A stretch of 64,000 nucleotides of DNA from Actinomycetota bacterium. Its GTDB lineage: Bacteria; Actinomycetota; Acidimicrobiia; Acidimicrobiales; Iamiaceae. The stretch spans positions 62,001 through 126,000 of the forward strand of contig JACPNX010000040.1 in the NCBI GenBank assembly GCA_016185275.1, read 5' to 3'. Shown here piece after piece: positions 34,160 through 43,149 of the stretch (positions are counted from its first letter, which is position 1; every line of letters starts with the position of its first letter). The position numbers and the translations under genes were made by a program. The notes beneath the pieces were generated by a model. It ran no database searches. It saw only the letters and a program-made list of their open reading frames with translations, and had not been told where the DNA came from.

Positions 34160-35265
34160 ACGGCGGCCACGGCCGCCTCGATCCGGGCGGCCGTCGCCAC
34201 CAACCGCTCCTCGGATCCGGCCGGCCCCACGAGCTGCAGGCTGGCGGGCAGCGGTCCCGCCGTCGGGACGGGCAGAGCAAGCGCCGGGACGCCCGCCAGG
34301 TTCACGGCCATGGCGGCCCGGTTCGGCCCCGCCGGCGGGTCGTCCAGGCGAGGCGGTGGGCCGAGCATGGTCGGCAGCACCAGCAGCTCGACGCGCTCGA
34401 AGGCACGCCTCAGCTCGTCCCGCCAGGGGACCACGCCGGCGCGCGCCGCGGCCAGGCGCCCGGGAGGGATCTCACGGGCGCGACGAAAGCGCGCGCGCAG
34501 ATCGTCGCCGAGGCCGTCGATGTGGGTGTCGACGAGGCGACGGTTCACCTCGAGGGCTTCGGCGAACAGGATGGTGGCCGCGTCCTCGTTGGCGAGCGCC
34601 CATCCCGGCAGGTCGACGTCGACCACGTCGAGCTCCGCCGCGGCCAACGCGGCGTCGACCGCAACGTCGACGGCGGCGTCGGCGAGGAGCGGGCGGCGGA
34701 GGCGACCGAGCCGGGCGGCGGGTGCGGCGGCGCAGAACCCGGGCTCGAGGAGCGCCATGCCGAGCTCCACGGCGCGCACGTCGCGCCCGAGCGGCCCGAC
34801 CGTGTCGAGCGACGGCGCCAGTGGCCACACGCCGTCGAGCGGGACGCGGCCGTGCGTGGTCTTCAGCCCGACGACACCGCAGCACGCCGCCGGGTTGCGC
34901 ACCGACCCTGCGGTGTCGGTGCCGAAGGCGACATCGGCCTCGCCCGTGGCGACCGCGACGGCCGAACCGCTCGAAGAACCGCCGGGCACGAGGGCGGGGT
35001 CGAGCGGGTTGCGCGGCGTACCGAACCAGGGGTTGACACCCGTCGACCCGAAGCACAGCTCGTGGAGGTTGGCCTTGCCGACGATGCGCGCCCCCGCGGC
35101 GCGCGCCCCGGCCAGGCAGGCGGCGTCCGCGGGCGCGGCCTCGGCCATGGCGGCCACGACCCTGGAACCGGCCGTCGTCGGCACGCCGGCCACGTCGATG
35201 CAGTCCTTCACGGCGAGGCGAGCACCGCCCCCGCCGCCATCCATGCGGACGACGAACGTGGCCAC
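34156..35265 (-). CDS. Amidase-signature family amidase
   Basis: A 369-residue protein, shorter than typical 450-500 residue members. The Ser-cisSer-Lys triad is present: Lys in RLAVKDCIDVAG, cis-Ser in VPGGSSSGSAVAVA and the nucleophile in FGTDTAGSVRNPAACCG (usually TGGSIR). ILFAEALEVNRRLV belongs to the variable insert. It could hydrolyse small amides or peptide amides; nothing here suggests GatA, since no GatC or GatB is near. ATG 35265 fits the conserved start, which here lacks the usual 50-residue N-terminal helical region. Confidence 0.85.
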   Translation of the reverse strand: MATFVVRMDGGGGGARLAVKDCIDVAGVPTTAGSRVVAAMAEAAPADAACLAGARAAGARIVGKANLHELCFGSTGVNPWFGTPRNPLDPALVPGGSSSGSAVAVATGEADVAFGTDTAGSVRNPAACCGVVGLKTTHGRVPLDGVWPLAPSLDTVGPLGRDVRAVELGMALLEPGFCAAAPAARLGRLRRPLLADAAVDVAVDAALAAAELDVVDVDLPGWALANEDAATILFAEALEVNRRLVDTHIDGLGDDLRARFRRAREIPPGRLAAARAGVVPWRDELRRAFERVELLVLPTMLGPPPRLDDPPAGPNRAAMAVNLAGVPALALPVPTAGPLPASLQLVGPAGSEERLVATAARIEAAVAAV

Positions 35266-35453
35266 CTCAGGTCGACCTCACGGCGTCGCACCACGGCGCC
35301 GCTCGTCCCTGCCGCATGACGGCGATTGTGCCTCGCGCCGGCACCGTGGCGGCGACCGCGCGGTTGCGCCGTCGCGCCGTCGCGCGGTCGCGCCGTCGCG
35401 CGGTCGCGCCCCGCAGGGGCGCGTGGCTCTGCGAGGCGGAGGCGCTGCTCGCG
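35266..35453. other. Low-complexity intergenic stretch
   Basis: From about 35350 to 35420 the sequence is a near-tandem run of GTCGCGCC/GTCGCGCG units. No gene is evident on either strand. Confidence 0.5.
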
Positions 35454-36221
35454 CTAGCGGCGGGAGCTCCGGCGCGGTGGCGGGGGCGAGACGTGCCGAC
35501 CGGTGACCGACCAGTAGAGGGTGCGGGCCATCGTCGTGCGCAAGTCGGCGGTGCGCACGCCCCACAGCTCGGCGCCCAGCCGGTGCCCCGCGACGTGGGC
35601 CAGCATCGCCGCGACAACCCCGGCCACGGAGCGGGCACTGACGTCGGCGGGCACCTGGCCTGCGCTCTGGGCGACGCGAACCGCGGCGGCGAGCCCGGCG
35701 GCCAGCTCGCCGATCAGCCGGTTGCGGACCTCCGAGAAGCGGTGGTTTCCTTCGGCGGTCGCCAGGTCGATGATGCGCAGGACGGCCTGGTGCTCGTCCC
35801 AGAAGGCGAGGATCTCGTCGACCAGAGCGAGCACTCCGGCGTAGCCGTCGGGACCGTGCCACGCGGTGCGCCGGACCTGCGCGACCAGGCGTGCCGCTCC
35901 CGCATCGGCCACGTCCTCGGCCAGCTCCACCACCGCTGCCTCGACGTCAGGGAAGTACTGGTAGAAGGTGGCCGGCGACGTCCGGGCCACCCGCGCCACC
36001 TCGGCCACCGTGAGGTCCCGGTAGGGCGTCGTGGGCACCAGGTCGGCCACGGCCGCCAGCACCCGACGCCGAGTGACGTGACCTCGGGGTCCGAGGATCC
36101 GCCCGTCCGACGCTCGCCTCTCCGGACCCGCCGAACGGTGCCCGCCGGGAGCGCCGCCTGCGCCGCGTGCGCCCTGTGCGCCCCGTGCGCTCTCGTCGCT
36201 CTGTGCCCCCCGCGCGCCCAC
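35454..36221 (-). CDS. TetR-family transcriptional regulator
   Basis: A 255-residue protein. After a 50-residue disordered Gly/Ala/Arg tail with RGAQ units, the DNA-binding domain reads TRRRVLAAVADLVPTTPYRDL and VAEVARVARTSPATFYQYFP, a standard TetR helix-turn-helix. The C-terminal ligand domain is helical (EILAFWDEHQAVLRIIDLA) and resembles KstR-type lipid regulators in layout, but ligand and targets are unknown. An internal start near residue 48 (a GTG at VTRRR) is possible. It lies 25 bp after the DoxX gene on the same strand. Confidence 0.88.
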   Translation of the reverse strand: MGARGAQSDESARGAQGARGAGGAPGGHRSAGPERRASDGRILGPRGHVTRRRVLAAVADLVPTTPYRDLTVAEVARVARTSPATFYQYFPDVEAAVVELAEDVADAGAARLVAQVRRTAWHGPDGYAGVLALVDEILAFWDEHQAVLRIIDLATAEGNHRFSEVRNRLIGELAAGLAAAVRVAQSAGQVPADVSARSVAGVVAAMLAHVAGHRLGAELWGVRTADLRTTMARTLYWSVTGRHVSPPPPRRSSRR

Positions 36222-36246
36222 GGCCGGACCGTACCCTGACGGCCCG

Positions 36247-36858
36247 TCAGGCGAGCGGCGGCTCGACGGGTGACGGTCCCGGTTGCGCGCCGGCCGGACC
36301 CGCGCCGGCCGGACCCGCGCCGGCCGGTCCGGGCGGCCGGAAGCACGCGGCCAGCAGGCCGATGCCCGCCAGCAGCCCGAGTCCCGCCGACAGGGCCAGA
36401 TCCAGCGCGGGGTTGAAGGCGGCGCCGAGGCCGAACACCCAGTCGAGTGAGTAGCGCCCGGGGCCGGCGACGGCCACGACGACCGCCACCACGGCGAGCA
36501 CGAGGTTGTACTCGAAGCCCTCCTTGGCGATGAAGAAGCCGTTGCGGGCGTGGACCGTCCATGCCGCGACCGTCATGAGCCCCACGAACCCGGCGGCGGC
36601 CAGCGGCGTGAGCAGACCGAGCGCGAACAGCGTCCCGGCTCCGATCTCGGTGCCGGCAGCCATGACGGCGTGGATGCGCCCGTTGGGTCGCATCCCGATC
36701 TTGTCGAACCAGCGGGCCGTGCCCGGGATACGCCCGCCTCCGAACACCTTGTTCCACCCGTGGGCGGCCAGCGTGAGCCCGACGACGATGCGCAGGGCGA
36801 GCAGTGCGGCGCTGACCTCTGCGTACGTCCCGATCCGGTCGACGGTGGCCACGTCCAC
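36247..36858 (-). CDS. DoxX-family membrane protein
   Basis: A 203-residue protein with four membrane helices. LLALRIVVGLTLAAHGWNKVFGG is the characteristic DoxX opening, followed by MAAGTEIGAGTLFALGLLTPLA. GTG 36858 has AGGAGG just upstream. The C-terminal tail is a Gly/Pro/Ala repeat (three GPAGA units). DoxX-like proteins are linked to thiol or quinone redox defence, but the biochemical role is unsettled. It is next to the TetR gene and may share its transcript. Confidence 0.88.
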   Translation of the reverse strand: MDVATVDRIGTYAEVSAALLALRIVVGLTLAAHGWNKVFGGGRIPGTARWFDKIGMRPNGRIHAVMAAGTEIGAGTLFALGLLTPLAAAGFVGLMTVAAWTVHARNGFFIAKEGFEYNLVLAVVAVVVAVAGPGRYSLDWVFGLGAAFNPALDLALSAGLGLLAGIGLLAACFRPPGPAGAGPAGAGPAGAQPGPSPVEPPLA

Positions 36859-36993
36859 GGGTTACCTCCTCGGCAGCGACGCCACGAGTCCACCACGCGA
36901 CCGCCCGGTGACGGCGGAGGTCTGCCGGCGCTCGTCCCGCACGGCGGTTCCGAACGGCGGGCCGGGCGTGCTCGCCCCGCACCCCCGGAGCCC

Positions 36994-38205
36994 TCAGGCG
37001 GCGGAGGGAGACGTCAACGCCGCCGCCAGCGCAGGGCTGAGGTCGCCGCGCCCGGCAAGCCGCACGTCGTCGAGCTCGAGCCAGCCCGCCATCGACGCCA
37101 GCTCGGCCGCCAGCGCCTCCGCGACGTCGCCCTCGTCGACACCGGGCTCCGCGTACGCCGACTGCACGAGCAGCGTGCCGGCCGCCCGGTCGGCCTTCAG
37201 GTCGACCCGGGCCACGAGCCGGTCTCCGAGCAGGAACGGCAGCACGTAGTAGCCGTGGACCCGCTTGGCCGCCGGCGTGTAGATCTCGATGCGGTAGCGG
37301 AAGCCGAACAGCCGCTGCACCCGGTCGCGTTCCCACACGAGCGAGTCGAACGGCGACAGGAGCGCCCTCGAACGCAACCAGCGCGGCAGGTGGGCGTCGC
37401 GGTGCATGAGCGCCGGCTGGCGCCAGCCCTCGACGTCGACCGGTACGAGCGTCCCTTCCTCCACGAGCTCGCGCAGGCGCGGCCGGTCCCTCGGGACGTT
37501 CAGCCGGTGGTAGTCGCACAGGTCGCGTGCGGTGGCCACACCGAGGTGGCGCGCGGCCATGGCGAGCAGCGACCGGCGCGCCTCGTGCTCGGTCGGCGTG
37601 GGACGGGCGAGCACGGCCGCGGGGATGATCCGCTCGGTGAGGTCGTAGAGCCGGGCGAAGTCGGACGGGCGCCGGCGGGCCGAGACCTCACCCGTCCAGA
37701 ACAGGTACTCGAGCGCCCGCTTGCCCCGACTCCAACTCCACATCGTGTCGAGCTTCGTGCCGGGATCGGAGAGCTCGCCGGCGGAGATGGGACCTCTGTC
37801 CCGCACCTCGTCGCGCACCGCTTCCACGTAGCCGGGATGGTCCCGCATGATGGAGCGGATCGCACCCCACATGTGCTCCCGCGCCTCGGCCATCCGCCAG
37901 CGGACGAGCGGGTGGTGCTCGATCGGCAGCAGCGACGCCTCGTGGCACCAGAACTCGAACAGCTCCACGTCGGCCGCCATGCGCCAGAGCAGGTCGCGGG
38001 GGTGCGGGCCCAGGCGGGCGAACAGCGGCAGCTCCTGGCTGCGGACGAGGACGTTCACCGAGTCGATCTGGATCAGCCCGATGCGGTCGAGCACCCGGCG
38101 GACATGGCGACGATCGACGCGCCCGGTCGGCCGGCGCTCGCCGAAGCCCTGCGCGTGCAGCGCGATGCGCCGAGCCTGCGCACTGGTCAACCGCTCCGGT
38201 GGCAT
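36994..38205 (-). CDS. Winged-helix DNA glycosylase (YcaQ/AlkX-like)
   Basis: A 403-residue HTH_42 family protein. LTSAQARRIALHAQGF opens the family, and GLIQIDSVNVLVRSQEL contains the QxD catalytic motif of interstrand-crosslink glycosylases. FEFWCHEASLLP, WSWSRGKRALEYLFW and SPFDSLVWERDRVQRLFGFRYRIE-type segments (SPFDSLVWERDR, then YTPAAKRVHGYYVLP) are typical. It should unhook alkylated or crosslinked bases. I chose ATG 38205; an upstream in-frame start at 38256 is possible. A strong hairpin lies 63 bp upstream. Confidence 0.88.
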   Translation of the reverse strand: MPPERLTSAQARRIALHAQGFGERRPTGRVDRRHVRRVLDRIGLIQIDSVNVLVRSQELPLFARLGPHPRDLLWRMAADVELFEFWCHEASLLPIEHHPLVRWRMAEAREHMWGAIRSIMRDHPGYVEAVRDEVRDRGPISAGELSDPGTKLDTMWSWSRGKRALEYLFWTGEVSARRRPSDFARLYDLTERIIPAAVLARPTPTEHEARRSLLAMAARHLGVATARDLCDYHRLNVPRDRPRLRELVEEGTLVPVDVEGWRQPALMHRDAHLPRWLRSRALLSPFDSLVWERDRVQRLFGFRYRIEIYTPAAKRVHGYYVLPFLLGDRLVARVDLKADRAAGTLLVQSAYAEPGVDEGDVAEALAAELASMAGWLELDDVRLAGRGDLSPALAAALTSPSAA

Positions 38206-38267
38206 CGATGCAGCATCGCGCGCAGCGAACGTGAGCGCGCGTACGTTCGGCCCCACCCCCGGCCCCC

Positions 38268-38317
38268 CGTTCTGGAGGTGTGGGCACCGTCCTGGCGGTG
38301 CTCACACCTCCAGAACG
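38268..38317. terminator. 21-bp stem hairpin
   Basis: Arms 38268-38288 and 38297-38317 are complementary at 20 of 21 positions, with the odd pair a G-U type, over an 8-base loop. It sits 40 bp after the minus-strand aminotransferase stop and before ycaQ, so it may terminate that transcript. The arm sequence GTTCTGGAGGTGTG has moderate GC compared with its surroundings, which hints at a repeat-family element. Confidence 0.55.
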
Positions 38318-38356
38318 CGACCAAGGGGCGGGGCGCGGGTCGAGGGCGGTCGAGAG

Positions 38357-39778
38357 CTAGAGCCGCGCCCAGGCCTGCGTGAGCACCGAGCGCAGGATCT
38401 GCTCCATCTCGTCGAACTGGGTCTGGTCGCACACGAGCGGCGGCGCGAGCTGCACCACCGGGTCGCCGCGGTCGTCGGCGCGGCAGTAGAGACCGGCGTC
38501 GAACAGCGCGCGGGACAGGAAGCCGCGCAGCAGCCGCTCCGACTCTTCGGCGTCGAACGTTTCCTTCGTGGTCCGGTCCTTCACCAGCTCGATGCCGTAG
38601 AAGAACCCGTCACCGCGGACGTCGCCGACGATGGGCAGGTCCAGCAGGCGCTCGAGCGTGGAGCGGAACGCTGCCTCTGTGGACCGCACGTGCCCGCACA
38701 GATCCTCGCGCTCCATGAGGTCGATGTTGGCCAGCGCCACCGCGGCTGACACCGGGTGGCCGCCGAAGGTGAAACCGTGTGCGAACGACGCGGTTCCGTG
38801 GAGGAAGGGCTCGACGAGCCGCTCGGACGCGATCATCGCCCCGATCGGCGAGTAGCCCGACGTCATGCCCTTGGCGCAGGTGATCATGTCGGGGACGATC
38901 CCGTACCGCTCCGAGGAGAACCAGTGCCCGAGGCGGCCGAAGGCGCAGATCACCTCGTCGGCCACGAGGAGCACGTCGTACGCGTCGCAGATGGCGCGCA
39001 CCCGCTCGAAGTAGCCGGGGGGCGGCGGGATGCAACCGCCCGAGTTCTGCACGGGTTCGACGAACACGGCGGCGACCGTGTCGGGCCCCTCGGACTCGAT
39101 GGCCACGGCGATCTGGTCGGCCGCCCAGCGCCCGAACGCGGCCTCGTCGTCGGCGAAGACGGAAGCGCGGTAGTGGTTGGTGTTGGGCACGCGGATCGTG
39201 CTCGGCACGAGCGGCTCGAACGGCTGCTTGAGCGCCGGGATGCCGGTGATCGACAGGGCCCCCATGCTCGTGCCGTGGTAGGCGACCGCCCGGCTGACCA
39301 CCTTGTGCTTCATCGGCTTGCCGACGGCCCGGTAGTACTGGCGGGCCAGCTTCCACGCGCTCTCCACCGCCTCGCTGCCGCCGGTGGTGAAGAAGACCCG
39401 GTCCAACCCCGGCGGCGAGAGGGCCGCCAGCCGCTCCGCCAGCTCGATGGCGCGGGGATGGGCGTAGGACCAGAGCGGGAAGTAGGCGAGCTCGCGGGCC
39501 TGCTCGGCGGCGGCCTTGGCCAGCTCCTCGCGGCCGTGGCCGGCCTGCACCACGAACAGGCCCGCGAGGCCGTCCAGGTAGCGCTTGCCCCGCGAGTCCC
39601 ACACGTACGGGCCCTCGCCGCGCACGATGACCGGCACGTCGGCGTCGTCGAAGGCGCCGAGACGGCTGAAGTGCATCCAGAGGTGGTCGCGCGCGGCGCG
39701 CCCCGCGTCGTGCCCCTCGTGCCGCCCGTGCCCCTCGTGCCGCCCGTGTCCCCCGGTCACATCGTTCGCTCCGCTCAT
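38357..39778 (-). CDS. Class III aminotransferase (omega-amino acid/putrescine type)
   Basis: A 473-residue PLP enzyme. Motifs are YLDGLAGLFVVQAGHGREEL, FFTTGGSEAVESAWKLARQY, AYHGTSMGALSITG, LLVADEVICAFGRLG and ITCAKGMTSGYSPIGA, whose Lys binds PLP. The overall pattern matches omega-aminotransferases that act on putrescine, beta-alanine or similar amines with pyruvate. The N-terminus has a His-rich repeat (GHGRHEGHGRHEGHD). Its ATG overlaps the stop of the Lrp gene. With the divergent aldehyde dehydrogenase it likely makes and then oxidises an aminoaldehyde. Confidence 0.88.
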   Translation of the reverse strand: MSGANDVTGGHGRHEGHGRHEGHDAGRAARDHLWMHFSRLGAFDDADVPVIVRGEGPYVWDSRGKRYLDGLAGLFVVQAGHGREELAKAAAEQARELAYFPLWSYAHPRAIELAERLAALSPPGLDRVFFTTGGSEAVESAWKLARQYYRAVGKPMKHKVVSRAVAYHGTSMGALSITGIPALKQPFEPLVPSTIRVPNTNHYRASVFADDEAAFGRWAADQIAVAIESEGPDTVAAVFVEPVQNSGGCIPPPPGYFERVRAICDAYDVLLVADEVICAFGRLGHWFSSERYGIVPDMITCAKGMTSGYSPIGAMIASERLVEPFLHGTASFAHGFTFGGHPVSAAVALANIDLMEREDLCGHVRSTEAAFRSTLERLLDLPIVGDVRGDGFFYGIELVKDRTTKETFDAEESERLLRGFLSRALFDAGLYCRADDRGDPVVQLAPPLVCDQTQFDEMEQILRSVLTQAWARL

Positions 39779-40260
39779 CGCGTCCCCCAGGAGTACGTCT
39801 GCTTGGCCAGCTTCAGGTAGATGAACGTCTCGGTGCTGCGGACGTCGCGCATCGCGCGGATCCGGCGGTTCAAGACCTCGAGGAGGTGGTCGTCGTCCTC
39901 GCAGACGATCTCGGCCAGCAGGTCGAAGCTGCCGGCGGTGACGACCACGTAGGCGACCTCCTCGATCTCGTCGAGCTGGGCGGCGACGGACTCGATGTCG
40001 CCCTCGACCCGCAAGCCCACCATCGCCTGGCGCCGGAAGCCGAGCTGCAGCGGGTCGGTCACCGCGACGATCTGCATGACGCCGTTCTCGACCAGGCGCT
40101 GCACCCGCTGGCGCACGGCCGCCTCCGAGAGGCCCACCTCCTTGCCGATGGCGGCGTAGGGCCGCCGCCCGTCGCGCTGGAGGATCTCGACGATGGCTCG
40201 CGACGTGCCGTCGAGCGACGACGTCGAGGTGCGGTCCGCCCTGTCGCGCATGGCCGGCAT
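39775..40260 (-). CDS. Lrp/AsnC-family transcriptional regulator
   Basis: A 161-residue protein. The DNA-binding part reads GTSRAIVEILQRDGRRPYAAI and VGLSEAAVRQRVQRLVENG; the RAM ligand domain follows (VGLRVEGDIESVAAQLDEI, VVVTAGSFDLLAEIVCEDDDHL). It probably senses an amino acid or amine and controls both arms of this divergent locus. It is coupled to the aminotransferase gene by a four-base overlap. ATG 40260 or ATG 40251 may be used. Confidence 0.92.
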   Translation of the reverse strand: MPAMRDRADRTSTSSLDGTSRAIVEILQRDGRRPYAAIGKEVGLSEAAVRQRVQRLVENGVMQIVAVTDPLQLGFRRQAMVGLRVEGDIESVAAQLDEIEEVAYVVVTAGSFDLLAEIVCEDDDHLLEVLNRRIRAMRDVRSTETFIYLKLAKQTYSWGTR

Positions 40261-40261
40261 C

Positions 40262-40285
40262 TTCGCACGAATCCGTCGTCGCGAA
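40262..40285. promoter_or_regulatory. Imperfect dyad in the divergent Lrp/aldehyde dehydrogenase gap
   Basis: TTCGCACG and CGTCGCGAA form arms that match except for one inserted base, spaced by seven bases. It lies just upstream of the Lrp-like start, in the 99-bp gap serving both transcripts, a natural place for an autoregulatory site. The pairing is weak evidence on its own. Confidence 0.25.
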
Positions 40286-40359
40286 CGGTCCTGGCAGATG
40301 ATCGCGGTGTGTTCAGGGCGGGCGAGCGGCGGGAACCGTGGTCGCGGTACGGTCCCGGC

Positions 40360-41796
40360 GTGAACGAACCTCGGACCCTGCGCAACCACGTCGGCGGGCA
40401 GGCGGTCGACGCCGCCGGCGGGGCGACCCTCGATCTCGTGGACCCGAGCACCGGCCGGGTGTTCGCCCGGTCGCCGCGCAGCGGACCCGAGGACGTCGAT
40501 GCAGCCTGCCGTGCCGCGGCCCGGGCCTTCGCGACCTGGCGGGACACGACGCCCTCGGAGCGCCAGCGCGCCCTGCTGCGCCTGGCCGACGCCGTCGAGG
40601 CGCATGCCGACGAGCTCGTCCGGCTGGAGTCGGAGAACACCGGCAAGCCCCTCGAGCTGACGGCGTCGGAGGAGGTCCCTCCGATGGTCGACCAGATCCG
40701 GTTCTTCGCCGGCGCCGCCCGCTGCCTCGAGGGCCGCTCCGCCGGCGAGTACCTGGCCGGGCACACGTCGTTCGTCCGGCGTGAGCCCATCGGCGTGTGC
40801 GCCCAGGTGACGCCGTGGAACTACCCGATGATGATGGCGGTCTGGAAGCTCGCGCCCGCCATCGCGGCCGGCAACACCGTCGTGCTCAAGCCCTCCGACA
40901 CGACTCCGGTCACGACGCTGCGGCTCGCGGAACTGGCGGCGGAGGTGCTGCCGCCGGGCGTGGTGAACGTCGTGTGCGGGGACCGGGACACGGGCCGGGC
41001 GCTCGTCGATCACCCGGTGCCCCGCATGGTGTCGGTCACCGGGTCCGTACGCGCGGGCCGCGAGGTAATGGGTGCAGCGGCGGCGGATCTGAAGCGGGTC
41101 CACCTCGAGCTCGGTGGCAAGGCGCCGGTGGTCGTCTTCGACGACGCCGACGTCGAGCAGGCGGCCGAGGTCATCGCCACCGCGGGCTACTTCAACGCCG
41201 GCCAGGACTGCACGGCCGCCACCCGGGTGCTCGCGGCCCCGGGCATCCACGACGACGTCGTGTCTGCGCTGACCGAGCAGGCCCGCTCGACCGTCACCGG
41301 ACCGCCATCCGACACGGGCGCGCTCTACGGACCGCTCAACAACGCGCGCCAGCTCGAGCGGGTGTCGGGCTTCGTCGCCGGCCTCCCGGGTCACGCCGAG
41401 GTCACCGCGGGCGGCGACGTGGTGGGCGACGAGGGCTTCTTCTACGCCCCGACCGTGGTGGCCGGCGTGCGCCAGGACGACGAGATCGTCCAGCAGGAGG
41501 TGTTCGGCCCCGTCATCACGGTCCAGCGCTTCACCGACGAGGACGAGGCCGTCGCGTGGGCCAACGGGGTGGAGTACGGGCTGGCCTCCAGCGTGTTCAC
41601 CCGCGACCACGGTCGGGCCATGCGGGTCAGCCGCCGCCTCGACTTCGGCTGCGTGTGGATCAACACCCACATCCCCCTCGTGGCCGAGATGCCCCACGGC
41701 GGCTTCAAGCACTCGGGCGTGGGCAAGGACCTGTCGATGTACGGCTTCGAGGACTACACCCGGGTCAAGCACGTCATGTCGAACATCGACGTCTGA
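40360..41796 (+). CDS. Gamma-aminobutyraldehyde dehydrogenase-type enzyme
   Basis: A 478-residue aldehyde dehydrogenase starting at GTG 40360. Motifs are VTPWNYPMMMAVWKLAPAIA, VTGSVRAGREV, LELGGKAPVVVFDDADVEQA with the catalytic Glu, and FNAGQDCTAATRV with the catalytic Cys. The AGQDCTAATR loop and DADVEQA match the PatD/aminobutyraldehyde group rather than GabD. It would oxidise 4-aminobutanal from putrescine to GABA, using NAD. Placement opposite an aminotransferase and an Lrp regulator supports an amine-degradation role. Confidence 0.87.
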   Translation: MNEPRTLRNHVGGQAVDAAGGATLDLVDPSTGRVFARSPRSGPEDVDAACRAAARAFATWRDTTPSERQRALLRLADAVEAHADELVRLESENTGKPLELTASEEVPPMVDQIRFFAGAARCLEGRSAGEYLAGHTSFVRREPIGVCAQVTPWNYPMMMAVWKLAPAIAAGNTVVLKPSDTTPVTTLRLAELAAEVLPPGVVNVVCGDRDTGRALVDHPVPRMVSVTGSVRAGREVMGAAAADLKRVHLELGGKAPVVVFDDADVEQAAEVIATAGYFNAGQDCTAATRVLAAPGIHDDVVSALTEQARSTVTGPPSDTGALYGPLNNARQLERVSGFVAGLPGHAEVTAGGDVVGDEGFFYAPTVVAGVRQDDEIVQQEVFGPVITVQRFTDEDEAVAWANGVEYGLASSVFTRDHGRAMRVSRRLDFGCVWINTHIPLVAEMPHGGFKHSGVGKDLSMYGFEDYTRVKHVMSNIDV

Positions 41797-41855
41797 CGAC
41801 GGGATCCGTCGGTTCTGGCCGGCATCGGCCCTGTGATCCGTGGTGAACTGCCGCT

Positions 41856-43139
41856 ATGAGAATCCTCCTCGTCGGTGCGGGGGGCGTCGGATCGGCGTTC
41901 ACCTCGATCGCCGCCCGCCGTGATGCCTTCTCCGAGGTCGTCGTCGCCGACTACGACGGCGAACGGGCGGAGGCCGTCGCCGCGCGCGCCCGTGCGCTCG
42001 GCGGATCGGTCCGGTTCACCGCCGCACGCCTCGACGCCTCCGACGAGCGGGCCGTCACCGCCGCCCTCCGCGGGCATCGCTGCGACGCGCTGCTCAACGC
42101 CACCGACCCGCGCTTCGTCATGCCGCTGTTCGCGGCGGCGCTCGGGGCCGGCGTGCACTACCTCGACATGGCCATGTCGCTGTCACGGCCGCACGCCGAG
42201 CGGCCCTACGAGGCGTGCGGGGTGAAGCTCGGCGACGAGCAGTTCGCGCGCTCGGATGCCTGGGAACGCTCGGGCCAGCTGGCCCTCGTGGGCATGGGCG
42301 TGGAGCCCGGCCTGTCCGACGTGTTCGCCCGCTACGCCGCGGACCACCTCTTCAGCCGGGTCGACGAGGTGAACGTGCGCGACGGCGCCGACCTCGTGGT
42401 CGAGGGCTACGACTTCGCACCGACGTTCTCCATCTGGACGACCATCGAGGAGTGCCTCAACCCACCCGTGATCTGGGAGGAGGGGCGGGGCTGGTTCACC
42501 ACCCCGCCGTTCAGCGAGCCCGAGGTGTTCACGTTCCCCGAGGGCATCGGGGCGGTCGAGTGCGTCAACGTCGAGCACGAAGAGGTCCTGCTGGTGCCGC
42601 GATGGGTCGACTGCCGGCGCGTCACGTTCAAGTACGGGCTCGGAGAAGAGTTCATCGAGGTCCTGCGCACCCTGCACAAGCTCGGCCTCGACGGGACGCA
42701 GCCGGTGCGGGTGGGCGGCCTCGAGGTCGCACCCCGCGATGTCGTCGCCGCCTGCCTGCCCGACCCCGCCACGCTCGGCGGGAAGATGAGCGGTCGCACC
42801 TGCGCGGGCACGCAGGTGACCGGCCTCGGCGTCGACGGCCGGCCCCGGGACGTGTACCTGTACCACGTCGTCGACAACGGCTGGAGCATGGAGGAGTACG
42901 GCGCGCAGGCCGTCGTGTGGCAGACGGCGGTGAACCCGGTCGTGGCCCTGGAGCTGATGGCGGAAGGGACGTGGACGGGATCGGGGGTGCTCGGGCCGGA
43001 AGCCTTCGACGCCGTGCCGTTCCTCGATCGTCTCTGCGCGCTGGGGTCACCGTGGGCGGTCCGGGAGCAGCCGGCGGGAGCCGAGCGCGTTCCTCCGAGC
43101 ACCCCGGTCGCGCCGAGGTCGGCGCGCGCCGACGGCTAG
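41856..43139 (+). CDS. Saccharopine dehydrogenase-like protein
   Basis: A 427-residue protein with an N-terminal Rossmann fold (ILLVGAGGVGSAFTSIAARR, then VVADYDGERAEAVA) and a saccharopine dehydrogenase-type C-terminal domain (GMGVEPGLSDVFARYAAD, VVEGYDFAPTFSIWTTIEEC). It is similar in size to carboxynorspermidine and lysine-pathway reductases, which form or break C-N bonds between an amino acid and an aldehyde or keto acid. It follows the aminobutyraldehyde dehydrogenase by 59 bp. A role in polyamine or lysine turnover is inferred from this context. Confidence 0.8.
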   Translation: MRILLVGAGGVGSAFTSIAARRDAFSEVVVADYDGERAEAVAARARALGGSVRFTAARLDASDERAVTAALRGHRCDALLNATDPRFVMPLFAAALGAGVHYLDMAMSLSRPHAERPYEACGVKLGDEQFARSDAWERSGQLALVGMGVEPGLSDVFARYAADHLFSRVDEVNVRDGADLVVEGYDFAPTFSIWTTIEECLNPPVIWEEGRGWFTTPPFSEPEVFTFPEGIGAVECVNVEHEEVLLVPRWVDCRRVTFKYGLGEEFIEVLRTLHKLGLDGTQPVRVGGLEVAPRDVVAACLPDPATLGGKMSGRTCAGTQVTGLGVDGRPRDVYLYHVVDNGWSMEEYGAQAVVWQTAVNPVVALELMAEGTWTGSGVLGPEAFDAVPFLDRLCALGSPWAVREQPAGAERVPPSTPVAPRSARADG

Positions 43140-43149
43140 ACACGCGGTC

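Noticed and set aside
35341-35420. GTCGCGCC-type runs as a possible coding repeat or operator array
   Set aside because: No frame with a start and ribosome site is found, and the unit is irregular. It looks like simple low-complexity DNA.
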